Numbered from the stretch's first letter, positions 35,052-44,649 are shown. The stretch: 64,000 nucleotides of DNA from Ignavibacteria bacterium (GCA_019912545.1 JAIOIK010000138.1:1-64000); one strand, 5' to 3'. A program made the numbers and translations. Notes: a model not told the origin generated them from the letters alone.

Positions 35052-36533
35052 ATGAGCAAAGGCTTAAACATACTTTTTGTCACCAGTGAAGTCACGCCCT
35101 ACAGCAAGACCGGTGGTTTAGCGGATGTATCGAATTCATTGCCGCAGGAGCTTAACGCAGCCGGGCACGCAGTCAGGATAATTACGCCCAAGTACGGGCC
35201 GCTGGATGAAAGACGCCTCAGGATTTACGAGATCAAGAGATTAACAAATATTGAAGTCCCGATTGGGGATAAGATCGCAATTTGTAATATTAAATCTTCC
35301 TTTATTGTCTCGCCAAAGGGCAAAGTTCAGGTGTTTTTGATCGAAAACGAAGAATATTTCGGCAAGACAAGTCCTTATATTGACTCCAAAACCGGGAAAG
35401 ATTACCCTGATAACGATGAAAGGTTCATATTTTTCAACCGCGCCGTTGTTCAGGTACTGGGATTGCTTGGCTGGCAGCCCGATGTTATCCACTGCAATGA
35501 CTGGCAATCCGGTTTAATTCCGGCATACATCAAAACTATCTATGCAAAAGATCCTTTACTGCAGAATGTTAAGAGCATATTTACAATACATAATATTGCG
35601 TTCCAGGGGCTCTTCCCGCATGAATCATTCCTTAAAAGCGGCCTGCCCGAAAGTATTTATAATGAAGAAGGTGTAGAGTATTACGATAAATTCAGCTTCT
35701 TAAAGACAGGCTTGATGTACAGCGATGCGATCACAACCGTTAGCGAAAATTATGCAAAGGAAATTACAACAACACATGAATATGGAATGGGTTTTGAAGG
35801 CATACTGAAAAAAAGAAAAAAAGACCTTTACGGAATTTTGAACGGTGTTGATTATACAGTATGGAATCCCGAACGCGATAGTTTGATCCCGTTTCGCTAC
35901 ACATCAAAAGAGCTTCCATTAAAACGCGAGAACAAGAAATCACTCTGCAAACACTTTGGTATGGAGTACAACCCCGAGATCCCTATGATAGGAATAATCT
36001 CAAGGCTTTCGGATCAGAAGGGTTTTGATATTATTCAAAAAGCTATGCCGGACCTGATGAAAGAAGACGTTCAGTTTGTTCTCTTAGGCTCAGGGGATAA
36101 AGCATTCCAGAAATTCTTTGAAGGCATCAAAAAGAAGAACCCTAAGAAAGTCGGCGTTCATTTCGGATTCTCGGAAGAGCTTGCACATCTTATCGAAGCC
36201 GGCAGTGATATGTTCTTAATGCCCTCTAAGTACGAGCCATGCGGATTGAACCAGATGTACAGCCTTAAATACGGCACGATACCTATTGTAAGGGCTACAG
36301 GCGGACTTGCAGATACAATTACCGAGTATAAGAACAGCAAAGGAAACGGATTCTTATTTGAAAAATACGATGCCGCAGAGTTAATAAAAACCATCAAACG
36401 CGCTTTGAAGCTTTACCAGAACCGCGAAGAATGGATCAAATTAACAAGGCTTGCTATGGGCTGCGATTATTCGTGGGAAGTTTCTTCCAAAAAGTATGTT
36501 GAGCTTTACAGAAACATCATGAAAAAAGGTTAA
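35052..36533 (+). CDS. glgA: glycogen (starch) synthase, GT5
   Basis: Transfers glucose from ADP-glucose to the growing alpha-1,4-glucan, cytoplasmic. 493 residues, slightly longer than E. coli GlgA (477). The N-terminal substrate loop is YSKTGGLADVSNSLP (K at about 19-20). Other motifs are CNDWQSGLIP, TIHNIAFQG, RLSDQKGFDII and EPCGLNQMYSLKYGTIP with the catalytic Glu, then RATGGLADT. It is followed by a HAD phosphatase and then a DUF4270-like lipoprotein, an order reminiscent of glgA-DUF4270 neighbours in Bacteroidota. Confidence 0.94.
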   Translation: MSKGLNILFVTSEVTPYSKTGGLADVSNSLPQELNAAGHAVRIITPKYGPLDERRLRIYEIKRLTNIEVPIGDKIAICNIKSSFIVSPKGKVQVFLIENEEYFGKTSPYIDSKTGKDYPDNDERFIFFNRAVVQVLGLLGWQPDVIHCNDWQSGLIPAYIKTIYAKDPLLQNVKSIFTIHNIAFQGLFPHESFLKSGLPESIYNEEGVEYYDKFSFLKTGLMYSDAITTVSENYAKEITTTHEYGMGFEGILKKRKKDLYGILNGVDYTVWNPERDSLIPFRYTSKELPLKRENKKSLCKHFGMEYNPEIPMIGIISRLSDQKGFDIIQKAMPDLMKEDVQFVLLGSGDKAFQKFFEGIKKKNPKKVGVHFGFSEELAHLIEAGSDMFLMPSKYEPCGLNQMYSLKYGTIPIVRATGGLADTITEYKNSKGNGFLFEKYDAAELIKTIKRALKLYQNREEWIKLTRLAMGCDYSWEVSSKKYVELYRNIMKKG

Positions 36534-36570
36534 TATTTTTAAAAAGCAATAATTGGATAATTGATCATAC

Positions 36571-36594
36571 GGACAGACAGTAATGCCTGTCCTG
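36571..36594. repeat. REP-like hairpin, diverged copy
   Basis: GGACAGACAGTAATGCCTGTCC folds on itself and matches the REP core seen at 17, 68, 50498 and 51012. It lies between glgA and the HAD phosphatase. Confidence 0.6.
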
Positions 36595-36660
36595 CTTTTT
36601 TAAAACAAGATCGTAAGATCGCGTGCATTTTTTCAGAATCATAAATATTTTGAGTTCACT

Positions 36661-37257
36661 TTGAATAAAGCAGTATTCCTGGATAGAGACGGCACAATTG
36701 TAAAGGAAGTTGAAGGTAAAACACCTGAAACTTTAGGTTACTTACTTAGTGTTGAAGATGTTGAACTCATAGCCGGCTCGGCGGATGCAATTGCGGCAGC
36801 CCGGAGGCTTGGGTTCATGATAATAATAATAACAAACCAATCGGCTATTGCACGCGGCTGGCTTACAGAAAGTGAGCTTGAAAAGATAAATTCAAAGATG
36901 TATTCACTGCTTCTTGGGTTAAATCCCGAAGCAAAGATCGACGCCCTTTACTTCTCGCCATATCACACAAGCGGCGTAGTTGATAAATTTTCAATTGAGC
37001 ATGTTTCCAGGAAACCTGATATTGGTATGATACTGGAAGCAAAGGAAAAATTTGATATTGATCTAACTGCTTCATACATGATCGGTGATGCTTATAGCGA
37101 TGTAAAATGCGGAATTAATGCAGGGCTTAAGAACATCCTGGTGCAAACCGGCTATGGAAAAATGGCATACAGGAAATGTCTTGATGAAAAACTAAAAATT
37201 GACTTTATTGCAACTAATTTAACGGATGCAATCAGGTTTATTGAGAAAAATAGCTGA
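36661..37257 (+). CDS. HAD-IIIA phosphatase, GmhB/HisB-N-like
   Basis: 198 residues from a TTG start (no ATG available). HAD motif I is FLDRDGTIV (both Asp present), motif II is IIITNQSAIARG, the Lys is in SRKPDIGM and motif IV is MIGDAYSDVKCG. This arrangement is that of D,D-heptose-1,7-bisphosphate 7-phosphatase (LPS heptose route) and the histidinol-phosphatase half of HisB. The usual zinc-binding Cys cluster (CxHxnCxC before RKP) is not there: the region reads SPYHTSGVVDKFSIEHVSRKP with no Cys. It is therefore a metal-loop-less variant or has another substrate. A weak stem-loop (37270-37289) follows. Confidence 0.72.
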   Translation: MNKAVFLDRDGTIVKEVEGKTPETLGYLLSVEDVELIAGSADAIAAARRLGFMIIIITNQSAIARGWLTESELEKINSKMYSLLLGLNPEAKIDALYFSPYHTSGVVDKFSIEHVSRKPDIGMILEAKEKFDIDLTASYMIGDAYSDVKCGINAGLKNILVQTGYGKMAYRKCLDEKLKIDFIATNLTDAIRFIEKNS

Positions 37258-37327
37258 AAATGAGTAAAAAATCCGCCTCTTAGCGGATTGTTCTGTTATA
37301 TTCAAAATTTTTGAACAAAAATAATAA

Positions 37328-38551
37328 ATGACCATTAAAAATATCAAAGCATTACTGCTTGGCATACTGGTAACAACAGCCCTTTCAGTATATACAATCG
37401 GATGCGCAGATGACCCTTCTTCTCTTGGAATAAACTTTATTCCCCCGGGAGATACAACAGGAGTAAGAATTTTCGATTCGTTTACTGATTCAATGCCGAT
37501 AACATCTTCAAACAGAATATTATATGTAAACACTAGCGGATCTGCAAACCTGATGGTTGGGAAAAGCGGCTCCATTGAATCAAAAGGACTTGTAGTATTC
37601 GGTAATTTCGGAAGTGATCTCGATAGCGCAACAGTTCAATCGGCAACAATGACTCTTGCTTACAATAATTATTATTATCCGGCATCTTCATCTGATTCAC
37701 TTGGGCAGATGTCATTTGAAGTTTACAAAATTCAGCAGTACCTGAATTTTTCAACCATAACAGTTGATTCTGTAAACTCTTCGTCCTTTGGAAATGTCTC
37801 TCAGGGTACTTTCACAGGAACACCTACTGCAGATTCACAGGATGTTTCGATAAGCCTAAATACAAGTATGGTTAAAGACTGGCTTGAATACGCTGCCGAT
37901 ACAGCCTATGCAAACAAGAATTATGGCATAGCACTAACACCAAATGCAGGTACAAGCGTGATAAAATCTTTTTATTCCGGCCTTGCTGTAATTTCTGCAA
38001 GTGTAAGGCCAAGGCTTGAAGTGATATATGTAAAAAGCGGCGTTACCGATACATTATATACAGATGGTTCTGCGACAGTTTCTTTGGTTAACGGAAGCAT
38101 ACCTAATACCAGTGAAACATTTAACCTGCAGGCAGGAATTAGTTTTGTGCAGGTTATGCAGTTTGACCTTAGCCGCTTTCCTCAAACAGCAACGGTTAAT
38201 GATGTACAGTTGTACTTAACACTTGATTCGGCTAATTCAGTATTCACAAACCAGTCTAACAATTCAGTTTTTGCTCAGTTCATCACTGATAGCGCCGGAT
38301 TAGTAACTGAATCATTTCAGTTTAACGGCGGTTCATCCGGAAGCGGGCAGTACATGTTAAGGCTTGTATCCAACAGGATAGAATCACCATTTGCAAGGTG
38401 GCTTGTGGGCACAACAAATTACGGGATATTGCTTGTCTCAGGTACACAAAATATTGCGCTTGATAGCTATACCTTTTACAGTGAACATTCAGTTGACCCT
38501 TCCAAACGCCCCAGGGTTATAATTAAATACACACCGAGAGTAAATCCATGA
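37328..38551 (+). CDS. DUF4270-like outer membrane lipoprotein
   Basis: 407 residues with a lipoprotein signal (LLLGILVTTALSVYTIGC, Cys about 24). After the Cys comes ADDPSSLGINFIPPGDT, like the start of DUF4270 proteins. The body has beta-rich jelly-roll-like halves (SATMTLAYNNYYYP, NDVQLYLTLDSAN). In Bacteroidota, DUF4270 genes often sit beside glgA, as here. The function of the family is unknown. Its stop overlaps the start of the next gene as ATGA, suggesting a lipoprotein/barrel pair. Confidence 0.7.
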   Translation: MTIKNIKALLLGILVTTALSVYTIGCADDPSSLGINFIPPGDTTGVRIFDSFTDSMPITSSNRILYVNTSGSANLMVGKSGSIESKGLVVFGNFGSDLDSATVQSATMTLAYNNYYYPASSSDSLGQMSFEVYKIQQYLNFSTITVDSVNSSSFGNVSQGTFTGTPTADSQDVSISLNTSMVKDWLEYAADTAYANKNYGIALTPNAGTSVIKSFYSGLAVISASVRPRLEVIYVKSGVTDTLYTDGSATVSLVNGSIPNTSETFNLQAGISFVQVMQFDLSRFPQTATVNDVQLYLTLDSANSVFTNQSNNSVFAQFITDSAGLVTESFQFNGGSSGSGQYMLRLVSNRIESPFARWLVGTTNYGILLVSGTQNIALDSYTFYSEHSVDPSKRPRVIIKYTPRVNP

Positions 38552-39816
38552 TAAAATTCCGAAATATATTTAAGATCTCAATATTATTTCTCATTGTACT
38601 TGCTGCAAATACGAGTGCGCAAATTGATAAGAACGGCGGCTCAATTTATTCCATATTCGGCCTGGGTGATCTTAGCTATTCTTCAAGCAACCGCACAGAC
38701 GGAATGGGCATTATGGGCATTAGTTTGTATGGTAATTATACTAACTCAGTAAATCCCGCGGCGTGGACTAGAATAGAAAATACTATATTTACTACAAAGT
38801 TCAACATGGAAAATATCCGCTCAACTGACGGGATTAGCACTGCCAAAAGAACTTATGGCAACTTCGAAGGGTTCGATCTTTCTATACCGCTTAACAAAGG
38901 CAACGGGTGGATATTTAACCTGGGAGTGAATAATTACAGCCTTGTAAATTATGATGCAAAATTCTCTTCCTCGGTTGGCGGAGAAAATTACACTCAATCA
39001 TACAGCGGCAACGGCGGATTATACCGCATGAGCGTTGGTTTTTCTTATATCATATTTAAGCAGTTCAGCTTTGGAACACAGTTTAACTATACTTTCGGAA
39101 ATATCAACAGAACACTGAACATTGATTTTACAAATCCGCTGCTCTTTGATACAAAGAACATTTCATCAAACACAATTTCAGGATTTTATTTTAATACAGG
39201 GCTGATCTATCACGGGTTCGGCAAATTGTTTCGTAAAAAAAGCCTGGAAGATCTGACATTGGGTGTATTTGTATCATCTCCCGGAAAGTTCAATTCAGAT
39301 GTGAACGGAAAGTTCTCAAGGTCAATAATTGCAACCGATACACTGAATCTAACTGAAGGCAAACTTGATATTCCGCTGGCATTTGGCGTGGGGCTTTCCA
39401 ATACTTTTAACAAAACTTTGCTTATTGCGGCTGATGTTTATTTCCAGCAGTGGGATAATTACAAATATTACGGCACTCACCCTGTTGAAATTAAGAACAG
39501 CATGAAAGCCGGCATAGGGCTGGAATACACTCCATCGGTCAAGCTTGAAGACCCGTACATAAAACGTGTTTCATACAGGCTTGGCGGAAGCTATACTCAG
39601 GATTATCTGAAGCTCAACGGTGAGAATATAAATACTATCAGCGTAAGCGCAGGATTATCACTTCCTATAGGGAAGTACAATTCGGTTGACCTGTATTTTA
39701 AGTATAATATGAGGGGCAAGGATTCCGGCGGCCTGATCAAAGATAATGTATTCCGCTTTGGAGGATCTGTTAAGATAGGTGAACTTTGGTTCTTAAAACC
39801 ATCAGACGAGTTTTAA
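38548..39816 (+). CDS. outer membrane beta-barrel protein
   Basis: 422 residues with signal peptide (SILFLIVLAANTSAQ). After it comes SIYSIFGLGDLSYSSSNRTDGMGIMG, a pattern like PorV/FadL-type barrels of Bacteroidota, then alternating aromatic strands (GWIFNLGVNNYSL, FSFGTQFNYTFGN, LIAADVYFQQWDNYKYYG) up to a final strand NVFRFGGSVKIGELWFL. It starts at an ATGA overlap with the DUF4270-like lipoprotein, so the two are probably made together and may form a complex. The substrate is unknown. Confidence 0.75.
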   Translation: MIKFRNIFKISILFLIVLAANTSAQIDKNGGSIYSIFGLGDLSYSSSNRTDGMGIMGISLYGNYTNSVNPAAWTRIENTIFTTKFNMENIRSTDGISTAKRTYGNFEGFDLSIPLNKGNGWIFNLGVNNYSLVNYDAKFSSSVGGENYTQSYSGNGGLYRMSVGFSYIIFKQFSFGTQFNYTFGNINRTLNIDFTNPLLFDTKNISSNTISGFYFNTGLIYHGFGKLFRKKSLEDLTLGVFVSSPGKFNSDVNGKFSRSIIATDTLNLTEGKLDIPLAFGVGLSNTFNKTLLIAADVYFQQWDNYKYYGTHPVEIKNSMKAGIGLEYTPSVKLEDPYIKRVSYRLGGSYTQDYLKLNGENINTISVSAGLSLPIGKYNSVDLYFKYNMRGKDSGGLIKDNVFRFGGSVKIGELWFLKPSDEF

Positions 39817-39875
39817 TAAACAATTTTTTAAAATATATAATAATTTCTACTCCTTAAACATAATCTTGAATAAAA

Positions 39876-41177
39876 ATGTCCAATTTACAGGAATTTGATC
39901 CGCAGATTTACATGGCAATCCGGCACGAGCTGGAGAGGCAGAACAATAAGCTGGAGCTGATCGCTTCTGAAAATTTTACCAGCATTGAGGTCATGGAAGC
40001 AATGGGCTCGGTAATGACCAATAAGTATGCCGAAGGATACCCCGGAAAAAGATATTACGGCGGATGTGAGTATGTTGATATAGCTGAAAACGTTGCCAGA
40101 GACAGGGCTAAAGAGCTTTTTGGCGCTGCATATGCTAATGTACAGCCTCACTCAGGCTCACAGGCAAACATGGCAGTATATTTTGTCCTGGTAAAGCCCG
40201 GCGATAAAGTTATGGGTATGGATCTTTCACACGGCGGGCATTTGACCCATGGCTCACCGGTTAATTTTTCAGGGAAACTGTATAATTTTGTGCAGTACGG
40301 AATAAACCCTGAAACAGAAATGCTTGATTATGATATGATAGAAAGCGTTGCTGTTAAAGAAAAACCAAAGATGATCACGGTCGGCGCCAGCGCATACTCC
40401 AGGAATATTGATTATAAGAGATTCAGAGAAATTGCGGATAAAGTAAATGCTTTTTTATTGGCGGATATTGCGCATCCTGCTGGACTTATTGCAAAAGGGT
40501 TATTGAACGACCCTGTTCCACATTGCCATATTGTCACGTCAACAACTCATAAAACACTGCGCGGCCCAAGAGGCGGATTGATACTAATGGGAACAGATTT
40601 TGAAAATTCATTTGGTATAAAAGCGCCAAAATCCGGCAGGATAAAAATGATGAGCGAACTTATCGATTCAATGGTCATCCCGGGAATTCAGGGCGGGCCT
40701 TTGATGCATGTAATTGCTGCGAAGGCGGTTGCATTCAAGGAGGCGCTGCAGGGTGATTTCAAAAAGTATGCCGAACAGGTAATAAAAAACGCAAGTGCGC
40801 TTGCCGGTAAGCTTACGGGTTATGGATTCAAGATCATTTCAGGCGGAACGGATAATCATTTAATGCTTATCGACTTAAGGAACAAGAATATGACCGGCAA
40901 ACAGGCGCAGGAACTGCTCGACGAGGTTGGTATCACATGCAATAAAAATGCAGTTCCGTTTGATGACAAGAGTCCTTTAATTACGAGCGGTATCAGGCTG
41001 GGTTCAGCAGCTATGACTACACGCGGCATGAATGAAAAAGATATGGCTGTTATCGCATCTATGATAAACGATATCATAAGCAGCCCTGAGAGTGTTGATG
41101 TTAAAAATGAAGTTAAGCAGAAGATCGATGACCTGACAAGCGAACATCCTTTATACCCTGAACTGTTTACCTGGTAA
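39876..41177 (+). CDS. glyA: serine hydroxymethyltransferase
   Basis: PLP enzyme interconverting serine and glycine with tetrahydrofolate, the main source of one-carbon units. 433 residues. Motifs: [12 protein letters not shown] at the N-terminus, [50 protein letters not shown] and the PLP lysine in [13 protein letters not shown]. The C-terminal [16 protein letters not shown] is also typical. A 67-residue gene follows by 4 nt and then tatC, so the three form one unit. Confidence 0.96.
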   Translation: MSNLQEFDPQIYMAIRHELERQNNKLELIASENFTSIEVMEAMGSVMTNKYAEGYPGKRYYGGCEYVDIAENVARDRAKELFGAAYANVQPHSGSQANMAVYFVLVKPGDKVMGMDLSHGGHLTHGSPVNFSGKLYNFVQYGINPETEMLDYDMIESVAVKEKPKMITVGASAYSRNIDYKRFREIADKVNAFLLADIAHPAGLIAKGLLNDPVPHCHIVTSTTHKTLRGPRGGLILMGTDFENSFGIKAPKSGRIKMMSELIDSMVIPGIQGGPLMHVIAAKAVAFKEALQGDFKKYAEQVIKNASALAGKLTGYGFKIISGGTDNHLMLIDLRNKNMTGKQAQELLDEVGITCNKNAVPFDDKSPLITSGIRLGSAAMTTRGMNEKDMAVIASMINDIISSPESVDVKNEVKQKIDDLTSEHPLYPELFTW

Positions 41178-41181
41178 GACT

Positions 41182-41385
41182 ATGATATTGCCATTTATCG
41201 AAGATATAGAGCCTGAAGCAAAAATTGAAAGCGGTAAGGTGATCTTAACGCCGGCAGCAGCTGAGCTGGATAAGTCAAGATCCGGTGTTTCAATTTACGA
41301 TGCCTTCGATTTGAAATATATTGAGTTTAAACAAAAGATCGAAAAGGAAAGATTTGCCAGGGAATTATTAACACGTGGCGGGTAA
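41182..41385 (+). CDS. small conserved-looking protein between glyA and tatC
   Basis: 67 residues, acidic N-terminal half (PFIEDIEPEAKIESGKVILTP) and a charged amphipathic C-terminal helix (LKYIEFKQKIEKERFARELLTRGG). No family recognised. The gaps of 4 nt to glyA and 3 nt to tatC, and smooth codon use, support a real gene. It may bind another protein through the helix; this is only inference. Confidence 0.6.
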   Translation: MILPFIEDIEPEAKIESGKVILTPAAAELDKSRSGVSIYDAFDLKYIEFKQKIEKERFARELLTRGG

Positions 41386-41388
41386 TCT

Positions 41389-42138
41389 ATGTCTGAAGAT
41401 AACCTATCAGAGGATAATGCCACCACCGGCGAGATGGGGTTCTTAGAGCATCTTGAAGAACTGAGATGGAGATTAATTAAGGCTGTAATTGGAATTGTTT
41501 TGGGCGGGATAGTTGCCGGTATTTTCATAGATTATATTATGAATGATTTTCTTCTGGCCCCTGCAAAAAATACCACTCCTCCTTTAGAGCTGATAAATCT
41601 AAAACCGTACGGACAGCTTGTTCTTTACATGGAAGTGATAATTGTGTGCGGCATAATTTTCAGCATTCCTAACATTTTTTACCAGATATGGAAGTTTATC
41701 GAGCCCGGACTGATGCCTTCGGAAAGAAGATATATTTCAGCTATTGTTGCATTCTCGTCGCTTTGTTTTTTGGGAGGTATTTCGTTTGCTTATTTTGTAA
41801 TGCTGCCCACGGCGCTGAAGTTTTTCGCACAGTTTGGCACACAGGCAATTACCAACAATATCGCAGTTGATGAATACTTCGGATTTGTGATATCGGTTAT
41901 GCTGGCAGCAGGTATTGTATTTGAGCTTCCTATGGTTTCGTTCTTTCTTTCAAAGCTTGGAATATTAACACCAAAATTCATGCGCAGGTACAGGAAGCAT
42001 GCAATTGTGATAATCCTTTTACTTGCCGGAATACTTACTCCCAGTCCCGATATTACAAGCCAGCTTCTTCTTGGGATACCGCTATTAATACTGTATGAAG
42101 TAAGCATAATAATTTCAAAATATTCGCAGCCGAAATGA
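41389..42138 (+). CDS. tatC: Sec-independent protein translocase TatC
   Basis: 249 residues, six membrane helices, inner membrane. It forms the twin-arginine signal receptor with TatA/B. Visible family elements: MGFLEHLEELRWRLIKAV at the N-terminus (with the conserved LEELR), SIPNIFYQIWKFIEPGL, SFAYFVMLP and GILTPSPDITSQLLLGIP. The conserved Glu of the LEELR region and Phe/Pro residues of loop 1 are present. tatA/tatE is not in the window. A weak hairpin (ACCCCCG ... CGGGGT) follows. Confidence 0.94.
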   Translation: MSEDNLSEDNATTGEMGFLEHLEELRWRLIKAVIGIVLGGIVAGIFIDYIMNDFLLAPAKNTTPPLELINLKPYGQLVLYMEVIIVCGIIFSIPNIFYQIWKFIEPGLMPSERRYISAIVAFSSLCFLGGISFAYFVMLPTALKFFAQFGTQAITNNIAVDEYFGFVISVMLAAGIVFELPMVSFFLSKLGILTPKFMRRYRKHAIVIILLLAGILTPSPDITSQLLLGIPLLILYEVSIIISKYSQPK

Positions 42139-42287
42139 TAAACCCCCGTTTAGGATATCGGGGTAAAAAGATTAAAAATAAATTAAAATAATAAAATGTT
42201 AAGCACCTTTTGTCTCCACTTTGATCCCGCCAAGCAGAAAAGCGGGACGGCAGAAAGCGCCGAAGGGGGGAATAAGGGGGGTTCATA

Positions 42288-43265
42288 ATGGATGTAGATC
42301 TCAAAAAAATATCAGCGCCAATAGAAGATGAACTTGGAGAGTTTAAAGTCCATTTCCGTGAAGCTATCCGCTCTAAGGTAGCAATTGTTGATCTCGTTAG
42401 CAAATACATACTCCGCCAGAAGGGCAAAAAAATACGCCCGATACTTGTGCTGCTATCGGCAAAGCTATGCGGAGAGATCAATCCAAGAACCTACACGGCG
42501 GCAACACTGGTTGAGATGCTCCACACCGCAACGCTGATACATGATGATGTGGTTGATGATGCAAAAACAAGGCGCGGGCTCGCATCAATTAATGCTGTGT
42601 GGAAGAACAAGATTGCTGTTTTAATGGGTGATTATATGTTATCCCGCGGTTTGCTCCTGGCGCTTGAAAATGATGAATGCGGATTCCTTAAAATTACGTC
42701 CAGAGCCGTAAAAAGAATGAGTGAAGGCGAATTACTGCAGATACAGAAAAACCGCAAGATGGAAGTAAATGAAGAAACATATTTCAGGATTATTTCAGAT
42801 AAGACTGCATCACTTATTACAGCTTGCTGTGAACTGGGTGCAGCAAGTACTTCTAAGGATAAAAAAGAAATACAGCTACTCAGCGATTTTGGCGAGAATA
42901 TAGGAATTGCATTCCAATTACGTGATGATTTGCTTGACTACATCGGCAAGAAGAAATTCATGGGAAAATCTTCGGGCTCAGATTTAAAAGAAAAGAAATT
43001 CACTTTGCCGCTTATTCATTCACTCAACAATGCTTCCAAAAAAGAGGCAAAAGAAATAGTGAACGTTGTAAAGAATGGATCATTTTCCAAAAGCAGGCCG
43101 ATGGTAATGGATTTTATCAAAGAGCATAACGGCATTGAATATACTATCACAAAAACATCTGAGTACTGCGCCGAAGCAAAAACAAAAATTAACGGGTTTG
43201 CAGGATCCGAAACCAAAGACACCCTTTTAAAGTTCGTTGATTTTATTAGCGAAAGGATAAATTAA
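42288..43265 (+). CDS. trans-polyprenyl diphosphate synthase (octaprenyl/heptaprenyl type)
   Basis: 325 residues. Condenses isopentenyl diphosphate units to make the side chain of menaquinone or another quinone. The first Asp-rich motif is LIHDDVVDDAKTRRG and the second is FQLRDDLLDYIG; KKIRPILVLLSAK and the KTASL stretch also fit. The N-terminus KYILRQKGKKIRP and length match IspB/HepT-type long-chain enzymes. A GGGGGG stretch 7 nt before the ATG may act as a ribosome-binding site. Upstream (42226-42249) a short palindrome TCCCGC ... GCGGGA is present. Confidence 0.88.
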   Translation: MDVDLKKISAPIEDELGEFKVHFREAIRSKVAIVDLVSKYILRQKGKKIRPILVLLSAKLCGEINPRTYTAATLVEMLHTATLIHDDVVDDAKTRRGLASINAVWKNKIAVLMGDYMLSRGLLLALENDECGFLKITSRAVKRMSEGELLQIQKNRKMEVNEETYFRIISDKTASLITACCELGAASTSKDKKEIQLLSDFGENIGIAFQLRDDLLDYIGKKKFMGKSSGSDLKEKKFTLPLIHSLNNASKKEAKEIVNVVKNGSFSKSRPMVMDFIKEHNGIEYTITKTSEYCAEAKTKINGFAGSETKDTLLKFVDFISERIN

Positions 43266-43298
43266 GAAGATAATATAATTAATATTTCGAATCTAATT

Positions 43299-43805
43299 TC
43301 ATTTTCGATACTTTCTTAAATATCTGATATATTCCTCTCGATCCATAAGCCAATTTACATCTTCATCATTTTTTACTCTTATCTTGATTATCCATAAATA
43401 AGATGCATAATCAATAAAAGGTGATTCACAGATTAAACTATCGGTCTTTCTCCATTCATCATTAAATTCTAAAATGATGCCAGTAACAGGAGATTTACGA
43501 AATTCTGACCTAAGTACTGAGACTTGTTGTGTATCAGCAATTGGAACAAATTTTTTGTATACAACTTCAAAAAGGTTTTTATCTGTTACAATTTTGCCTT
43601 TTGCCAATACAGATAATTTACACGGCTGCAGATATTCCTTGGCAAACAATTTGCTATGCAATAATAAACCCAGATAATATACGTTTCCGCTATCTTTAAT
43701 TACCCAAACACCTTCATCGCTGTATAATGCATCTGGAAGCTCATCTTGTGCGAAACACAGAAGAGATAGAAACACATTCAACACAATAAAATATTTTATT
43801 TTCAT
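43299..43805 (-). CDS. exported GcvH-like protein lacking the lipoyl lysine
   Basis: 168 residues with a signal peptide (MKIKYFIVLNVFLSLLCFAQ). The mature part follows the glycine cleavage H-protein: GVWVIKDSGNVYYLGL (compare EW...YTVGI), a lipoyl-loop region SVLRSEFRKSPVTG at 96-109 matching the SVKAAS...APVSG stretch, GIILEFNDEW, then YLWIIKIRVKNDEDVNWLMDREEY, as in the GW-x-KIK-x-S-x-LD-x-L end of GcvH. At the lipoylated Lys the residue is Leu98. An insertion of about 20 residues lies before the loop. So the fold is kept and the cofactor site is lost, in an exported setting. The function is unknown. There are no other glycine-cleavage genes nearby. Confidence 0.6.
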   Translation of the reverse strand: MKIKYFIVLNVFLSLLCFAQDELPDALYSDEGVWVIKDSGNVYYLGLLLHSKLFAKEYLQPCKLSVLAKGKIVTDKNLFEVVYKKFVPIADTQQVSVLRSEFRKSPVTGIILEFNDEWRKTDSLICESPFIDYASYLWIIKIRVKNDEDVNWLMDREEYIRYLRKYRK

Positions 43806-43921
43806 TTTTGGTTTTTATCTGTTCAGACATCTAAACCAACACTTAATATAACCGAAAGTGAAAAATGAAGACGCCGCTAAAATATGGCTGGACAACTTAT
43901 GTGATATTATCTCAACATCTT

Positions 43922-44161
43922 CTATATCACTTTTGGACTTCCGGGAACAAACCACTTACATTTCTCATAATCATCATTTTTATAATGAGGGCAATGATTT
44001 GAAGGTCTATTTACAGTATTGCAACTCTTTTCTGTGTTTAGAATAGTAACGTATTTTGTCTCCAAATGTTTTGCGTCTGGTTTTTCAAATGGATCGTAAT
44101 CAATATGATATACAGTTTCGATTACATCCATCTTTAATAAAATTAAGTGTTTACATTCCAT
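43922..44161 (-). CDS. small Cys/His-containing hypothetical protein
   Basis: 79 residues, no signal peptide. The N-terminus MECKHLILLKMDVIETVYHIDYDPFEKP is followed by a Cys-rich end (KSCNTVNRPSNHCPHYKNDDYEKCKWF), which could bind zinc. No family recognised. It lies in an accessory stretch of small minus-strand genes. A plus-strand frame at 43858-44046 overlaps it; the minus frame is favoured for its Met start and balanced composition, with only moderate certainty. Confidence 0.4.
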   Translation of the reverse strand: MECKHLILLKMDVIETVYHIDYDPFEKPDAKHLETKYVTILNTEKSCNTVNRPSNHCPHYKNDDYEKCKWFVPGSPKVI

Positions 44162-44252
44162 GATATTGCATTTTATTCAATATGACTTTGTACCAAAACA
44201 CATTATTCCTTCATCTCAAAAAAGATTCCGAACAATACTTAAAAACCCATTT

Positions 44253-44522
44253 CTAGACCAAACCAAGGAACTTCAGAATATAGTAAACAACCAAAAAAAG
44301 CAAGTTTAATGCAAGCATAATCCAAAAACAACCAAGAGGACCCCAGGAAGTCATGGAAAAGAACGTAGAAAAGCAACCCTCTTTTTCATTAAAACTTTGA
44401 TTCATACATTTTGTTCTTTCGGCTTCATTGACCCGTAACTTAATGTCATCAAAAAAAAAAATTGTGCACCGCATTCCACAATAAAAATACTGACTAGAAA
44501 GCATTCTATATTTGGAAAGCAA
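44253..44522 (-). CDS. small tail-anchored protein with Cys-containing head
   Basis: 89 residues: a head with YCGMRC, TKCMNQ and EGCF cysteines and one C-terminal membrane helix (LGCFWIMLALNLLFLVVYYILKFLGLV). An 11-A run in the gene (about 44450-44461 on the plus strand) could hide a frameshift. In layout (Cys-rich head, glycine link, terminal helix) it resembles the 59-residue gene just upstream at 44650. No family recognised. Confidence 0.45.
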   Translation of the reverse strand: MLSKYRMLSSQYFYCGMRCTIFFFDDIKLRVNEAERTKCMNQSFNEKEGCFSTFFSMTSWGPLGCFWIMLALNLLFLVVYYILKFLGLV

Positions 44523-44649
44523 ATTAACGTTGATCTATTATAAATGTCTTTCTTTGAGTGTATCTATTTTAAAAACTTGTCTCGAAAATCAAAGTCACAC
44601 CAAGTGAACAATCGATAACACTTTGTAGCATTACTTCTACCCACTTACT

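Noticed and set aside
43858-44046. 62-residue plus-strand ORF
   Set aside because: It overlaps a minus-strand frame with a better composition, and all nearby genes are on the minus strand.
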